Assembly: GCA_018813285.1 (NCBI GenBank)
Contig: JAHJBY010000060.1
Coordinates: 1 to 38,515, forward strand
DNA: 38,515 nucleotides
Source of the DNA: Candidatus Omnitrophota bacterium
GTDB taxonomy: Bacteria > Omnitrophota > Gorgyraeia > Tantalellales > Tantalellaceae
Reading direction: 5' to 3'
The position numbers and the translations under genes are program-made. This document shows positions 1-8,883 of the stretch, in pieces (the stretch's first letter is position 1; every line of letters starts with the position of its first letter). A model generated the notes under the pieces. The model was not told where the DNA came from. It did no database searches and was given only the letters and a program-made list of their open reading frames with translations.

Positions 1-1
1 G

Positions 2-3000
2 TTCAAACTTATCGACACCGGTTCTTGTTTTATAGGAGCTGAAGGTACCCTTCCCGTTTTCGGCGGGTTCTGGCGGCGGGACAGCAGGGGAGGGTTGACC
101 ATCTATCTTACAAAAGGTTTCTATGACAAATATGTCCTGACATGGTTTGAGAAAGAGAAAAATCCGGAAGACAAAAATCTTCAGTTCAGGGGCACGGTGG
201 GAATGCAGTTTCTGATCGATGAATTATTGAGAGCAAGCGGAAAGTATGAGTATAAGGATGCCGGCCCTATTTTGACACGGCTTAACGGCATGTTCAAGGT
301 GACCAGAAGAAGCCCTGAGTCTATTCCGTATAACGATTTGGATCATCTTCCGAACGAATACGTCGCGCTTCTTTTGGAAGTGACCGGACTTATTGAAGAT
401 GGTAACGAAACGGCCCTTGACTGGCTTATCCGGCGCCTTTCTTTCCACGATAATGATCCTTATAACCATTTTTACAAGGCTGTTTTGATTGCTCTCGGCA
501 TGATACGAAGTGATGAGGCCGCTGTTATGTCGAAGATAAAACAGGGTTTTCTCGATGAGCTTCGCGATTTAAAAACTATTTTAAAAGACAAGAATCACCC
601 CGCCAGCGGCGATGCGATTTGGGCTTTGGACGCGATCGGATGGGAACTCGTGAAAATTTACCCGGAACTTGTGAGATGGGAGATAATCCCCGCGTTAATA
701 GACGCCATGCGGGATAAAACCGATCTGATCTCCAGAAAAGCAGTCGAAAGCGTAGGGTCGATCGGCGCGGTGCTGGCACGGTCAGAAGAATATTCGAAGT
801 TCGTGAAGGGGCGGATAGTCCCGGCGTTGTTTGTCGCCCTGAAAGACGGGACCACCGCGGTTCGCGGGAGAGCAGTTTCTGCTATAAGCAATATCAGCAC
901 GAATTTAGTAAAAGAAAACGGGGAATTTGTGTTTAAAGTGGTCGTTCCCGTCTTGAACGATATTTCAAAAGATAGAAACCACCCGGCCAGCAATGATATA
1001 CCGGATGTTTTAATGGATATTGGTATGGTTCTGGCGAGAAAATACCTGGAGTTTGATAAGAAGGAAATTGCCCCTGTTTTTGTAACCTTCTTGAAAAAAG
1101 GAAAGCTCGGAGTTCGTTTGCCGTCCGCCTGGGTTTTAGGCGAGATCGGCAGAGACCTGGTTGTGGAAGGGGATGTAAGCTTTGTGAAAGAAAAAATAAT
1201 TCCTTATTTGATAGCCGCTCTGAAAGATGAGTCCGCCGGGGTACGGGCAAACGCGGCCGATGCGCTGGGTGAAATCGGAAAGGCGCTGGCGGCAAAAGAA
1301 GATTGGAAATTTGTAAAGGAAAGTGTAACTTGCGCGTTAATGGCTGCCTTGAAAGACGAGGAATACCCGGCCTGTGAGAAAGGGGCTGTGGCTCTTGGTA
1401 AGATCGGCAGGGTATTAAAGAGTGAACATCCGGAATATGTGAAGGAAGAAGTGATTCCCGTGTTGTTGAACGCCCTAAAAAGTAAAAATCTAAGGGTCCG
1501 CGCGGATGCGGCCCAGGGACTGCTTACGATAGGAGATGCAGAAGAGTTGAAAAAAGCTCTGCCCGCCGGGTATGAGACTATACTGAACACTTATGTTTTT
1601 ATATTCAAAGGTGAGGTAACGGTAAAAGACGGTGAGCTGGAAAAATGTGAGCTGCGCGAGATTATAAAATCAACGGAACACGCGACCCGGGTGCTATTGA
1701 CTATTTTGGAAACGGAAGATCCTTTTTTTCGCGATGATACGGTTCAAGCCTTACTTGACGAAGGTGACGGGGAAGAGCTGGAGAAAGTTTTGGGAGTCAA
1801 TTATAGGAAAATATTGGAAGGATATAAAGCGGTAAGAAGAGCGGATATTGAAGATGTTGTGGAAACGGGCAGGTATGTCATTCCCGCCGTGATAAACGAT
1901 ATAATGAAGGAGATTTTCTGGTTTGATGGCAGCGCGGCGTATTCTTTAAGCGGCCGGCTGCAGAAAGGAACGGGTCCTGATGAAGTGAAATCAGGATTAG
2001 ACAGGGGAGGATCTCTTGAAGGGGTTCTATCCGAATTTTTATACGGTCCCGCTTCTTTGGTCACACTGAAAACAGCGGGGAGAGAGATAAAACTGCTTCG
2101 GACGGATGAAGAAAAGATCGAGGAAGTTATGGAAAACCGGGAGCTGGATCCGGAACATGGATTAATCCAAAGAGTTTTACTGGCGTCTCCCTCCGTTAAA
2201 CATAATATCGCCGTTTTACGGAACATTTCCCGTGAATATCCCGATTTGTTCGATTTTTTGACAGAATACCCATTGTATTTTGACGCGGTAAGATGGTTAA
2301 CGGCAGGTGAATTAGAAAGATTGAACAATGAAAATGTGATAAATAAGGCCGTGATAACCGCGGTGTTAAGAGAGAAGATTAAATCGAGTACGGAGATTTC
2401 GGGACTCGGTGAGACGGGGGTGGAAGGAATCGACGGGGAAACGATCTGGAGGCTGTACATGGGGGAGAACAACCCCGAGGCGCTGGAAGAGAGGGCAAAA
2501 CAGGAGGCGGTAAAGGGGCTGTTGTTCAGCAGGGTTTTCTCGGAATGGATAAAGGATGTACGGTTGAAAAAGATCCTGGTCAAAAAAGTGTTAACGCGTC
2601 TGGATGACGGGGATTTAGGGTTCAGCGGCCTTTCTCTTGCCGCGAAAAAGAAAAAAGCGACCGGAATAGTCAATCAATTCGTCTCCGGGCATGAGATCGA
2701 GGATTTCCAGGAGGTCACCGCGGTCTACCGGGCGTTGCTTTTTGAAAAAGGAATATTTGACAGGAAAAAGAGTTTGCTGGAACTGTGTTTCGCGGAGGCA
2801 GGCGATGTTCTGGGAGAAATTGAATGGGAAGAAGATATGATGTTCTGGCATGTTGGCCCTGAAGGGACTTATGGCGACGCCAGGGACGCGATACAGGACT
2901 TTATAAATAAAAAATACGGCAAGGTTTTTGAATTACCTAATGTATGGGAAAGGTTAGAATACGAGGGAGGAGTCTGGTCTTATCGGGTATTGATAGATGG

Positions 3001-6000
3001 CAGGCCCAGGACGTTCATGTTTTTGGGTAGGGGCGGGGACGTGAATATTTTACTTGAGAGGCTTGTCTACAGGTCAGTGGAACTGGCAGTGATGAAAAAG
3101 TGCGGCCTTTATCGGGATTCTATGGAAACATTGGGCCTGCCGGAGAAAGGTGGGAAGCCGACTACGGACGGGTTCATCGAACGCCAGCTTCGCTATGCCG
3201 CGGAGAAGGGGATACTGGGTGATGACGCGGATATTTCTCTGCTGGAACGGGGCGCGAAAAAATCCTTGGCCTATCTTGTAAGTAAGGGACTTGCGCGGTA
3301 TTTGCAGAGCCGGGTGCTTTCGCGGCTGGGTTTCGGTTTCTCGGACGCTCAACGGTTCCTGCGGGAGACAACCGAGAACCGTATTTCGCCCAAATTGAAC
3401 GCCTTATCCAGCCGTCTTCTGGGCTACTGCCTGGTTAAAGAGGCGGCGCGGGAAGTGGAGAAAGGGGTTGCCGAAAAAGAAAAAGACGCCTATTCAATCC
3501 GGGAACAAAGAGACAAAGCGGCGGATCTTCTGGCACTGACGGGAGTCCTTGTACTGTTATTATTTCTGGTCGCACCGCGTGAAGCAATACCAATATCTTT
3601 TTCCGCGGTATTGACCGGCCTGCTGACGGGTTTCCGACTCTGGCAGGTATTCGCCTCGTACAGGAATATTAAGAGAATAGGGGCCGAAGTCCTGCCGCGA
3701 TTTGATGAAGGGTATACGGAGTATTTATCGGATACGGCGGAACTGTTGAACGAACGGGGCTATCCAAGTGTCGTGGATGAAATCGGGAAGAAGATCACGC
3801 TGAAGATCAGGGGGGTTCCGCCTATAACCGTTAAATTTCCCGATAAGAAAGAAACCGTGAAGCAGATGCTGAAAAAGAGGATGTTGGCGGTTTCGGAAAG
3901 CCGGATGAGGACGATCACACTTGTTCCCGGAATATCGCCGTATCTGTTTCCCTTTGTGCCTGTGGATGAACTAAATCATCTGTCCCTCCCGCCGGAGTAT
4001 TGTGGCGAGATCGGACAGATACCGTTTGTTTTGGGAAGAGCCGTCCGGAAAAGCAGAATAGCCGGACATATCCGGAAATTCATCCGGGATGAAAGAGGCA
4101 GACTCGGGAAACGTGCGGAAGGGGACGAGGAGCCTGAAACTTTAGAAAGCCCTGAAAATATCTCGAAGAGAACCGGTGGAAGCAAGAAGGATGCCGGTGT
4201 CATTGCGAGCAAAGCGACGCAATCTCAAAACGGAGAAGAAGGAGGGAGACAAAACTTAAATGGGATAACCGATAACGAAAAACAGGGGATAGAAGTGTTT
4301 TCTTTAGATTCAGGAAGACAGGTAGAAAAAAAGGGAGTTAACAAAGTCCAGATAGCCCGGAGTCCGGATACATTGCGGGATGGTGGTCTTTCCCAATGCG
4401 TAATTGTCCTGCTGTATGATTCAGAAGAGAAAACGGGCGCTTGCATGCATGTTGATTTAAGCCTTGAAAAATTTGCCGGGTTGGGTATTGATGCAATAGC
4501 AAATAAATATTTAGATTTCACCCTCCAGGGAATGGTCTTAAGAGGGGCAACAGCGGAGAATATTAGAGCTGTGATTGTATCCAATGAAGACTATCCGGGG
4601 AATGAAAGGAGTAATCAGCTTCGCGATTTTAACCGAGACGCGATGAAGAAGGAGCTACAGGACAGGGAGATCTATAACGGAGAATACAGAATAGAGAGCG
4701 AACATATTGGAGTATCTTTAGATTTAAGAGACGGTGGTATTTTTACAAGAACAATTAAGGGAGATAACGTCCATTTAGTTTCTTTTCCTTCTTCAATAAA
4801 TTGGCCGGAAACTGTTACCGCTTTGAGGGAAGCTAAGAAATGGTTCATAAAATACGATCCAAATCCTGATAATTGCGATGATCGCGCCATGGAAACGGCT
4901 GAGATCCTGGCCGCGCGTGGATTCAAAGCAAGGTATACCGTTCGTAAAGAGCCCAAATCGTCTTTAGGAGAAGATTTCCTCTTTTACGCGTATGCCGTGG
5001 TTGAGCGGGAAGGGAAAGAGTTCATAGTTGACATTTCAGCTGACGGAGCAGAGTTCGACGGGATCCGCGAACAATATGAGGACCAGGGCGTAGTTACTAT
5101 ACCGGTTGAGGATACTAAAAACGATCCTGAAGGTGGAAGATTCTGGATGTACACGACCGGTGAAATTGTTCAGGATAAAGTGATCAGTTCACCGGATATC
5201 TTCGGGCAAAGGGATGAGCTTCTTGAAGAAATAGTTGAGAGGTATGAGGAGACTGTAGATACGGAAGAAATCACCGCCGAGGAACAGACCGCACAGGCAC
5301 TTGGGATCACGGTCAAAGAAGTTCTTAGGATGTTGAAAAAACTGGGGAGAACATCAGCTCTCAAGCCGTACAGAGAACATTTTAAAAAATTGAAGGCAAG
5401 TCCATCCCCCATAGCGCAAAAGGAAACAGTTCGAGAAAACGGAGAGAATGCGCCCAGTAGTGTGATAGTACCGGATAAAATTAAGCTTGGTCGGATACGT
5501 TTTTCCAGGCGTAACAGTCCCGAACAGGGCCGGTTAGTGACGGAGCTTATGAATGAGGTAACGGAGGGATGGGGTAATGGGAATAGAGGCAAAAAATTTA
5601 CCGATGCCTGGCAAGAAATAGATGATGCTGTACTTGAAAGCGGAAAACGGGCCATAAAAGAGGAATCGGAGCGTATCCTTGAAAGCGCTAAAAAAATAAT
5701 ACCACGCCTTGTGAACGCGATGATCGGCGCGTCGAGATCAGGGAAAGACGAGAAAGTCGTTCTTGCCCTGGACCTCGGGCTCGGTGAAGGTGAGATAAAC
5801 AGGCTCATAAGGGAGCTGATCGATATGTTTCCTGCGCTTGAAAATAATAACGGGGACTTAAAAAGATTCTTCGGCAATCTCGAGATAATCAAGGGAGAGG
5901 GAGAGGCGCTTGCCGGCAGGGTAACCAATATCACAGATCCGAAAAAGGGATCCGTCAGGCCGGAAAACCTTATCGTGATAACGAAAAGTTCTAATGTGGA

Positions 6001-6331
6001 AAAAGGATATTTTAAGAATGTCGAGGGCCGTGCTGTTATCGCCGGTGTAGGTGACGCGGAATTTCCGGAGACGGCGTACCTGCCGCTCTTGGGGATAATG
6101 CTTTTCGCGGTTGGCAAGCATCTAAAGTGGGACAGGGATACGCTTCTTAAACATTATGAGATGATCCCGAACGCGCTTCCGGTAGGAGAATATACCGAAA
6201 AAGAACGCGGAAAACTGTTCGTTCAGGATGAAAAGACCCTTGTGATCAAGCTTATCCCTGACGCGGAAGAATTGAGTGATGACCTGGAAGAATTAATTGA
6301 GAACATCAAAATAGTCCTTTCCAAAGCGTAG
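2..6331 (+). CDS. Giant HEAT-repeat multidomain protein, 5'-truncated by window edge
   Basis: The frame is open from base 2, and the residues before the TTG at 95 look coding (for example LIDTGSCFIGAEGTLPVFGG). I therefore treat it as partial, with 2,109 residues visible, rather than starting at 95. Numbering from base 2: HEAT-type repeats of about 42 residues at roughly 185-520; a two-helix membrane hairpin at about 1173-1219; DELNH at about 1322-1326, which resembles a zincin HExxH with the first His replaced; a CheD-like segment with Cys1466 and His1483 in a SQCVIVLLYD...H context; and a transglutaminase-like segment starting NCDDRAMETAEIL (Cys1625) whose expected His position reads Tyr. 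The C-terminal 300 residues are an unrecognised alpha/beta domain. A palindromic-repeat fragment is translated in frame at 4199-4226. Only 6 bp separate it from the convergent XRE gene. The overall function is unknown; an envelope-anchored scaffold or enzyme is an inference. Confidence 0.85.
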   Translation, partial: FKLIDTGSCFIGAEGTLPVFGGFWRRDSRGGLTIYLTKGFYDKYVLTWFEKEKNPEDKNLQFRGTVGMQFLIDELLRASGKYEYKDAGPILTRLNGMFKVTRRSPESIPYNDLDHLPNEYVALLLEVTGLIEDGNETALDWLIRRLSFHDNDPYNHFYKAVLIALGMIRSDEAAVMSKIKQGFLDELRDLKTILKDKNHPASGDAIWALDAIGWELVKIYPELVRWEIIPALIDAMRDKTDLISRKAVESVGSIGAVLARSEEYSKFVKGRIVPALFVALKDGTTAVRGRAVSAISNISTNLVKENGEFVFKVVVPVLNDISKDRNHPASNDIPDVLMDIGMVLARKYLEFDKKEIAPVFVTFLKKGKLGVRLPSAWVLGEIGRDLVVEGDVSFVKEKIIPYLIAALKDESAGVRANAADALGEIGKALAAKEDWKFVKESVTCALMAALKDEEYPACEKGAVALGKIGRVLKSEHPEYVKEEVIPVLLNALKSKNLRVRADAAQGLLTIGDAEELKKALPAGYETILNTYVFIFKGEVTVKDGELEKCELREIIKSTEHATRVLLTILETEDPFFRDDTVQALLDEGDGEELEKVLGVNYRKILEGYKAVRRADIEDVVETGRYVIPAVINDIMKEIFWFDGSAAYSLSGRLQKGTGPDEVKSGLDRGGSLEGVLSEFLYGPASLVTLKTAGREIKLLRTDEEKIEEVMENRELDPEHGLIQRVLLASPSVKHNIAVLRNISREYPDLFDFLTEYPLYFDAVRWLTAGELERLNNENVINKAVITAVLREKIKSSTEISGLGETGVEGIDGETIWRLYMGENNPEALEERAKQEAVKGLLFSRVFSEWIKDVRLKKILVKKVLTRLDDGDLGFSGLSLAAKKKKATGIVNQFVSGHEIEDFQEVTAVYRALLFEKGIFDRKKSLLELCFAEAGDVLGEIEWEEDMMFWHVGPEGTYGDARDAIQDFINKKYGKVFELPNVWERLEYEGGVWSYRVLIDGRPRTFMFLGRGGDVNILLERLVYRSVELAVMKKCGLYRDSMETLGLPEKGGKPTTDGFIERQLRYAAEKGILGDDADISLLERGAKKSLAYLVSKGLARYLQSRVLSRLGFGFSDAQRFLRETTENRISPKLNALSSRLLGYCLVKEAAREVEKGVAEKEKDAYSIREQRDKAADLLALTGVLVLLLFLVAPREAIPISFSAVLTGLLTGFRLWQVFASYRNIKRIGAEVLPRFDEGYTEYLSDTAELLNERGYPSVVDEIGKKITLKIRGVPPITVKFPDKKETVKQMLKKRMLAVSESRMRTITLVPGISPYLFPFVPVDELNHLSLPPEYCGEIGQIPFVLGRAVRKSRIAGHIRKFIRDERGRLGKRAEGDEEPETLESPENISKRTGGSKKDAGVIASKATQSQNGEEGGRQNLNGITDNEKQGIEVFSLDSGRQVEKKGVNKVQIARSPDTLRDGGLSQCVIVLLYDSEEKTGACMHVDLSLEKFAGLGIDAIANKYLDFTLQGMVLRGATAENIRAVIVSNEDYPGNERSNQLRDFNRDAMKKELQDREIYNGEYRIESEHIGVSLDLRDGGIFTRTIKGDNVHLVSFPSSINWPETVTALREAKKWFIKYDPNPDNCDDRAMETAEILAARGFKARYTVRKEPKSSLGEDFLFYAYAVVEREGKEFIVDISADGAEFDGIREQYEDQGVVTIPVEDTKNDPEGGRFWMYTTGEIVQDKVISSPDIFGQRDELLEEIVERYEETVDTEEITAEEQTAQALGITVKEVLRMLKKLGRTSALKPYREHFKKLKASPSPIAQKETVRENGENAPSSVIVPDKIKLGRIRFSRRNSPEQGRLVTELMNEVTEGWGNGNRGKKFTDAWQEIDDAVLESGKRAIKEESERILESAKKIIPRLVNAMIGASRSGKDEKVVLALDLGLGEGEINRLIRELIDMFPALENNNGDLKRFFGNLEIIKGEGEALAGRVTNITDPKKGSVRPENLIVITKSSNVEKGYFKNVEGRAVIAGVGDAEFPETAYLPLLGIMLFAVGKHLKWDRDTLLKHYEMIPNALPVGEYTEKERGKLFVQDEKTLVIKLIPDAEELSDDLEELIENIKIVLSKA
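4199..4226 (+). repeat. In-frame fragment of palindromic repeat inside giant gene
   Basis: The stretch from gtcattgcgag to gcaatctc matches the left arm of the palindromic element at 15644-15679, with an 8-base difference in length. It is read as VIASKATQS within a low-complexity linker before the CheD-like segment, so the repeat has been absorbed into coding sequence without breaking the frame. Confidence 0.65.
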
Positions 6332-6337
6332 AGGGTT

Positions 6338-6919
6338 TTAATAGCTTTTGGGATTTTGGATCACCTGGAATACGACCTTCCCGCCGGATATGTTCTCAAA
6401 AAAGTGCGGGATACTGCTGTGAAAAGATATTGTGTCGCCTTTTTTCAAGGTATGTGTTTCGGATCCTGTGTGGCAGGTAAGCGCCCCCTGGTTCACTATT
6501 ACAAGTTTTGTATAGGTCACGTCCTGGAGGGGATCTTCTTCGGTTTTCGTCTTTCCTCCTGGGGCTATTCTGAGCTCCGTAACGAGGTAGCCAAGAATAG
6601 AAGGGGATAAAACCTGTGATGTGGCCTTATCGTTGTATATATATTCATCCCGTTCACTGCGTCTCACGATATCCACTATTCTTGAGTTTTCATCTTCCGT
6701 GCCTTCCCTGAGATCCTTTAAAGTGATGCCCAGGGCAGTGCATAACTGATATAGGGTCTTAATGCGCAGAAAATTGCGGTGTCCGCTCTCTATGCGGCTT
6801 AATGTGTAATAGGAGAGTGCCTTATCACCGAAAATATCCACAAGCCTTGCATGAAGCTCCTGCAAAGATATATTTAGTATGTCTTTTCTTATATGTCGGA
6901 TTTTTTCATGAATCTGCAT
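6338..6919 (-). CDS. XRE-family regulator with C-terminal cupin sensor
   Basis: The product is 193 residues. The N-terminal part is an XRE-type helix-turn-helix (SYYTLSRIESGHRNFLRIKTL, then QLCTALGITLKDL). The C-terminal part is a small cupin barrel, with GALTCHTGSETHTLKKGDTISF followed by HSSIPHFFEN. This architecture is known from transcription factors that sense a small ligand through the cupin. I chose the ATG at 6919 because a strong promoter ends 6 bp before it; the frame is open 50 codons further upstream, but that part overlaps the promoter and is not protein-like. The gene is divergent from the small gene at 7151 and shares an operator-rich gap of about 230 bp, so autoregulation is likely. 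It converges on the giant gene. The ligand is unknown. Confidence 0.9.
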   Translation of the reverse strand: MQIHEKIRHIRKDILNISLQELHARLVDIFGDKALSYYTLSRIESGHRNFLRIKTLYQLCTALGITLKDLREGTEDENSRIVDIVRRSERDEYIYNDKATSQVLSPSILGYLVTELRIAPGGKTKTEEDPLQDVTYTKLVIVNQGALTCHTGSETHTLKKGDTISFHSSIPHFFENISGGKVVFQVIQNPKSY

Positions 6920-6925
6920 ATATAA

Positions 6926-6954
6926 ACTATACAGCCTAAGAGTCATTTTGTCAA
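6926..6954 (-). promoter_or_regulatory. Sigma-70 promoter of XRE-cupin gene (leaderless)
   Basis: On the minus strand TTGACA (6954-6949) is followed by exactly 17 bp and then TATAGT (6931-6926). The ATG begins 6 bp after the -10 box, so transcription should start at or next to the A of the ATG. No Shine-Dalgarno sequence is visible. Confidence 0.7.
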
Positions 6955-7014
6955 ATTTTTTTTGCTTTATTGACCAAAAAACATAACCAACAAAGCAAGA
7001 AATGCTAAATATTG

Positions 7015-7118
7015 TTTGCTCTAATCTAAAACATAACATATTTAGTTTAAATATGTTATGCAAAATCATCTCTTACGTATTTGCTCTTTTAGAATAAAAC
7101 CTATTGACAAAGAGCAAA
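7015..7118. promoter_or_regulatory. Operator cluster between XRE gene and divergent small gene
   Basis: A perfect 12-bp inverted repeat lies at 7032-7043 and 7049-7060 (cataacatattt, 5-base loop). The word TTTGCTCT occurs at 7015 and 7080 and inverted at 7109-7118 (aaagagcaaa). The last pair brackets and touches the -35 box of the rightward promoter. These are likely binding sites for the XRE regulator. Confidence 0.55.
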
Positions 7119-7132
7119 CAATGTGATATTCT
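7104..7132 (+). promoter_or_regulatory. Sigma-70 promoter of small signalling cluster
   Basis: TTGACA at 7104-7109, a 17-bp spacer, then TATTCT at 7127-7132. It is followed by a gaggtgag ribosome binding site before the ATG at 7151. Confidence 0.65.
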
Positions 7133-7150
7133 TGGTATGAGGTGAGAGAA

Positions 7151-7330
7151 ATGAAAAAAAGAGAATTCACACAAAAAATTGCTTATCTGGTTTTCGGTTT
7201 TTTAGGGATAATGGGCATGTTGAAAAATTGCTATTTAAACAACGTGACAGATCATGAATACTTGGGGGATAACTTCCCGGCAGGGACAACAGGGAGGATA
7301 GATCATGAAAGTTTTAGTCATAGGACATAA
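7151..7330 (+). CDS. Small single-pass membrane peptide, 59 aa
   Basis: This is a short ORF of 59 residues. A basic start (MKKREFTQK) is followed by one hydrophobic segment (IAYLVFGFLGIMGML) and a polar tail. The ATG at 7151 is preceded by gaggtgag and a good promoter, which is the main evidence that it is real. Its 3' end overlaps the start of the next gene by 26 bp in another frame. The tail could be incidental read-through of the next gene's leader, so this may be a leader peptide. No family recognised. Confidence 0.5.
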   Translation: MKKREFTQKIAYLVFGFLGIMGMLKNCYLNNVTDHEYLGDNFPAGTTGRIDHESFSHRT

Positions 7331-7541
7331 CGAAGAAAATCGTGGTATTCTTGTGCAAATCGACTGTGAAAAAATGACAAAGAAAATAACCAAACTTGCT
7401 CAAACGGACAGGGCAAAAGCAATGTTAGAAATCCTGGCGAAAGGTTGCATTCTTCGCATAGTGGAGGCTGAGGAATTCGGCAGCCTCGATGGCATCAATC
7501 TTATGATAAGAGAAAGCGGCGCCTGCTGGGATTTGAATTAA
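7305..7541 (+). CDS. Small protein of unknown function, 78 aa
   Basis: The product starts MKVLVIGHNEENRGILVQID. It has an alpha/beta look: a beta strand, a basic amphipathic helix (KMTKKITKLAQTDRAKAMLEIL), then strands with GCILRIVEAEEFGSL. The ATG has a strong gggagga site 6 bp upstream. It is translationally coupled to the preceding 59-residue ORF and lies upstream of the DHp-like and receiver genes. A signalling accessory role is inferred from position only; no family recognised. Confidence 0.7.
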   Translation: MKVLVIGHNEENRGILVQIDCEKMTKKITKLAQTDRAKAMLEILAKGCILRIVEAEEFGSLDGINLMIRESGACWDLN

Positions 7542-7622
7542 TGTAAAAAATTTTTGACATTTAAGAAGTTATCATGCAAGCTTTAATGCGACTATCTACA
7601 ATTTCACTAATTAAGGAATACT

Positions 7623-8105
7623 ATGGAAGATATATCTAACATGAGAGAGTTGTTTCACGGGATACTGAATCATTTTAACGCGATAAGTACCATATCGTTC
7701 GCCCTGGCAGATATCCTGGAGAAACAATCTCATTCAAAGTTCAACGCGCGGAACACAGCTGATCTTAATCTGCGGATAGAGAACGAAATTGACGCGATAG
7801 AAGAAGCATACCTGCTAAGCCGCGGTGATATAAAAAAGCTGTCGCGGATAATTTATGAAGAACTTGATCTTGAAAATGAGACTTCAGAGAACTTCACAAA
7901 GATAGAAGCCTTACTCAACGTGATAGGAAATAAATTAAAAGTATCCAGGGAACTTTTTAGGGTTTCCGGTGGCAAAGCTGCCGATTCCATGCTATCTTTA
8001 ACAAAAGAGCTTTATTCGTTTGAAGAAAGCTGCATTAACCTGGGAAAACTTGTTCGAAAGATAAAAGAAGGTCTGATATTATTAGAACTATACAAAACCA
8101 GTTAG
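7623..8105 (+). CDS. Orphan DHp-like helical protein (possible histidine phosphotransfer)
   Basis: This 160-residue protein is all-helical. It begins with FHGILNHFNAIS (residues 11-22), which resembles a histidine kinase H-box (H-x-I-x-N-x-F: His12, Asn16). No ATPase domain follows; the rest is long amphipathic helices (AIEEAYLLSRGDIKKLSRIIYEE; ALLNVIGNKLKVSRELF). An aagga site precedes the ATG. Only 22 bp separate it from the response regulator gene, so the two probably form a pair. The His12 assignment is an inference, and the protein could instead be a non-catalytic dimerisation module. Confidence 0.7.
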   Translation: MEDISNMRELFHGILNHFNAISTISFALADILEKQSHSKFNARNTADLNLRIENEIDAIEEAYLLSRGDIKKLSRIIYEELDLENETSENFTKIEALLNVIGNKLKVSRELFRVSGGKAADSMLSLTKELYSFEESCINLGKLVRKIKEGLILLELYKTS

Positions 8106-8127
8106 AACTCCAACAAAGGTGGTTGCC

Positions 8128-8856
8128 ATGAATACAAAAAAGATACTGCTGTGTGATGATGATCAAAAAATAGCACAAACCCTGACGGGTTTCTTCATGG
8201 CAAAGGGATATGACATGACCACATGCCTTACGGGAGAAGATGCCCTTAAAAAACTGGAGAAAGAAACTCCCGACCTTGTGATCATGGACCTGAAACTTCC
8301 CGGTATTAACGGGATAGAGGTCACAAAAAAGATCAAGGAAAGCAACCCTGAGACAAAGGTCATTATTCTGTCGGGATTCAGCGATGAATACGATAAGGAA
8401 TTGAAAAAGATACAGGTTGATCATGTAATGGAGAAACCGATAGGAATGCGGGAACTCACCCGTGTTATATCGGACATGCTGGCGGGAAGAACTATATCAG
8501 GTGCTCAAGAAAGTGCATCTGGCACACCAAAGGCCAAACTTCTAATATTGGAACCTCTTCAAACGACCGCTACGGGATTTAAGGAATATTTTTCAAGCTA
8601 TGAAACGAGCGGCGGAGAATATGAGATCAAACTGGCTGAGAATAATGACGATTTTTTTAATAAATTTGACTCATTTGACCCGGATGTGCTGCTTATTTCG
8701 GTGGGGGCAGATAACGCCGGTAAACTGTCTTCGGATCTTGTTAAGAAAGACACTGATGATATACCACAGATCATGGTGTCTTATGGCCTTGATATCAAAA
8801 AAGTAGCGAAAAAAGTTAAAGAAGTTTGCCTGGAAAAAGGGCTGGTCAAAAATTAG
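8128..8856 (+). CDS. Response regulator: receiver plus degenerate second receiver
   Basis: The product is 242 residues from the ATG at 8128, which has aaaggtgg 5 bases upstream; an in-frame GTG at 8119 lies on top of that site and is less likely. Residues 4-118 form a complete receiver domain: acidic cluster Asp10-12, phosphoacceptor Asp54 (VIMDLKLPG), Ser82 and Lys103 (MEKP). Residues 136-238 repeat the fold (KLLILEPL; DVLLISVGAD) but have Ser191 at the phosphoacceptor site and no acidic pair, so this half is a pseudo-receiver. There is no DNA-binding domain, so output is probably by protein contact. It lies directly downstream of the DHp-like gene. Confidence 0.92.
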   Translation: MNTKKILLCDDDQKIAQTLTGFFMAKGYDMTTCLTGEDALKKLEKETPDLVIMDLKLPGINGIEVTKKIKESNPETKVIILSGFSDEYDKELKKIQVDHVMEKPIGMRELTRVISDMLAGRTISGAQESASGTPKAKLLILEPLQTTATGFKEYFSSYETSGGEYEIKLAENNDDFFNKFDSFDPDVLLISVGADNAGKLSSDLVKKDTDDIPQIMVSYGLDIKKVAKKVKEVCLEKGLVKN

Positions 8857-8883
8857 CCCGTCGTTCACCGTTTTCTGACAATG

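Noticed and set aside
95-97. TTG as the start of the first giant gene
   Set aside because: The frame is open and protein-like back to base 2, and the purine-rich run before it is too close for normal spacing; the gene is more likely cut by the window edge.
1801-2673. 290-codon minus-strand ORF inside the first giant gene
   Set aside because: Lies fully opposite a well-supported gene, has a composition-driven Ser/Phe-rich product and no motif.
5170-6117. 315-codon minus-strand ORF
   Set aside because: Antisense shadow of the giant gene: Ser/Pro-rich, no ribosome binding site, no family resemblance.
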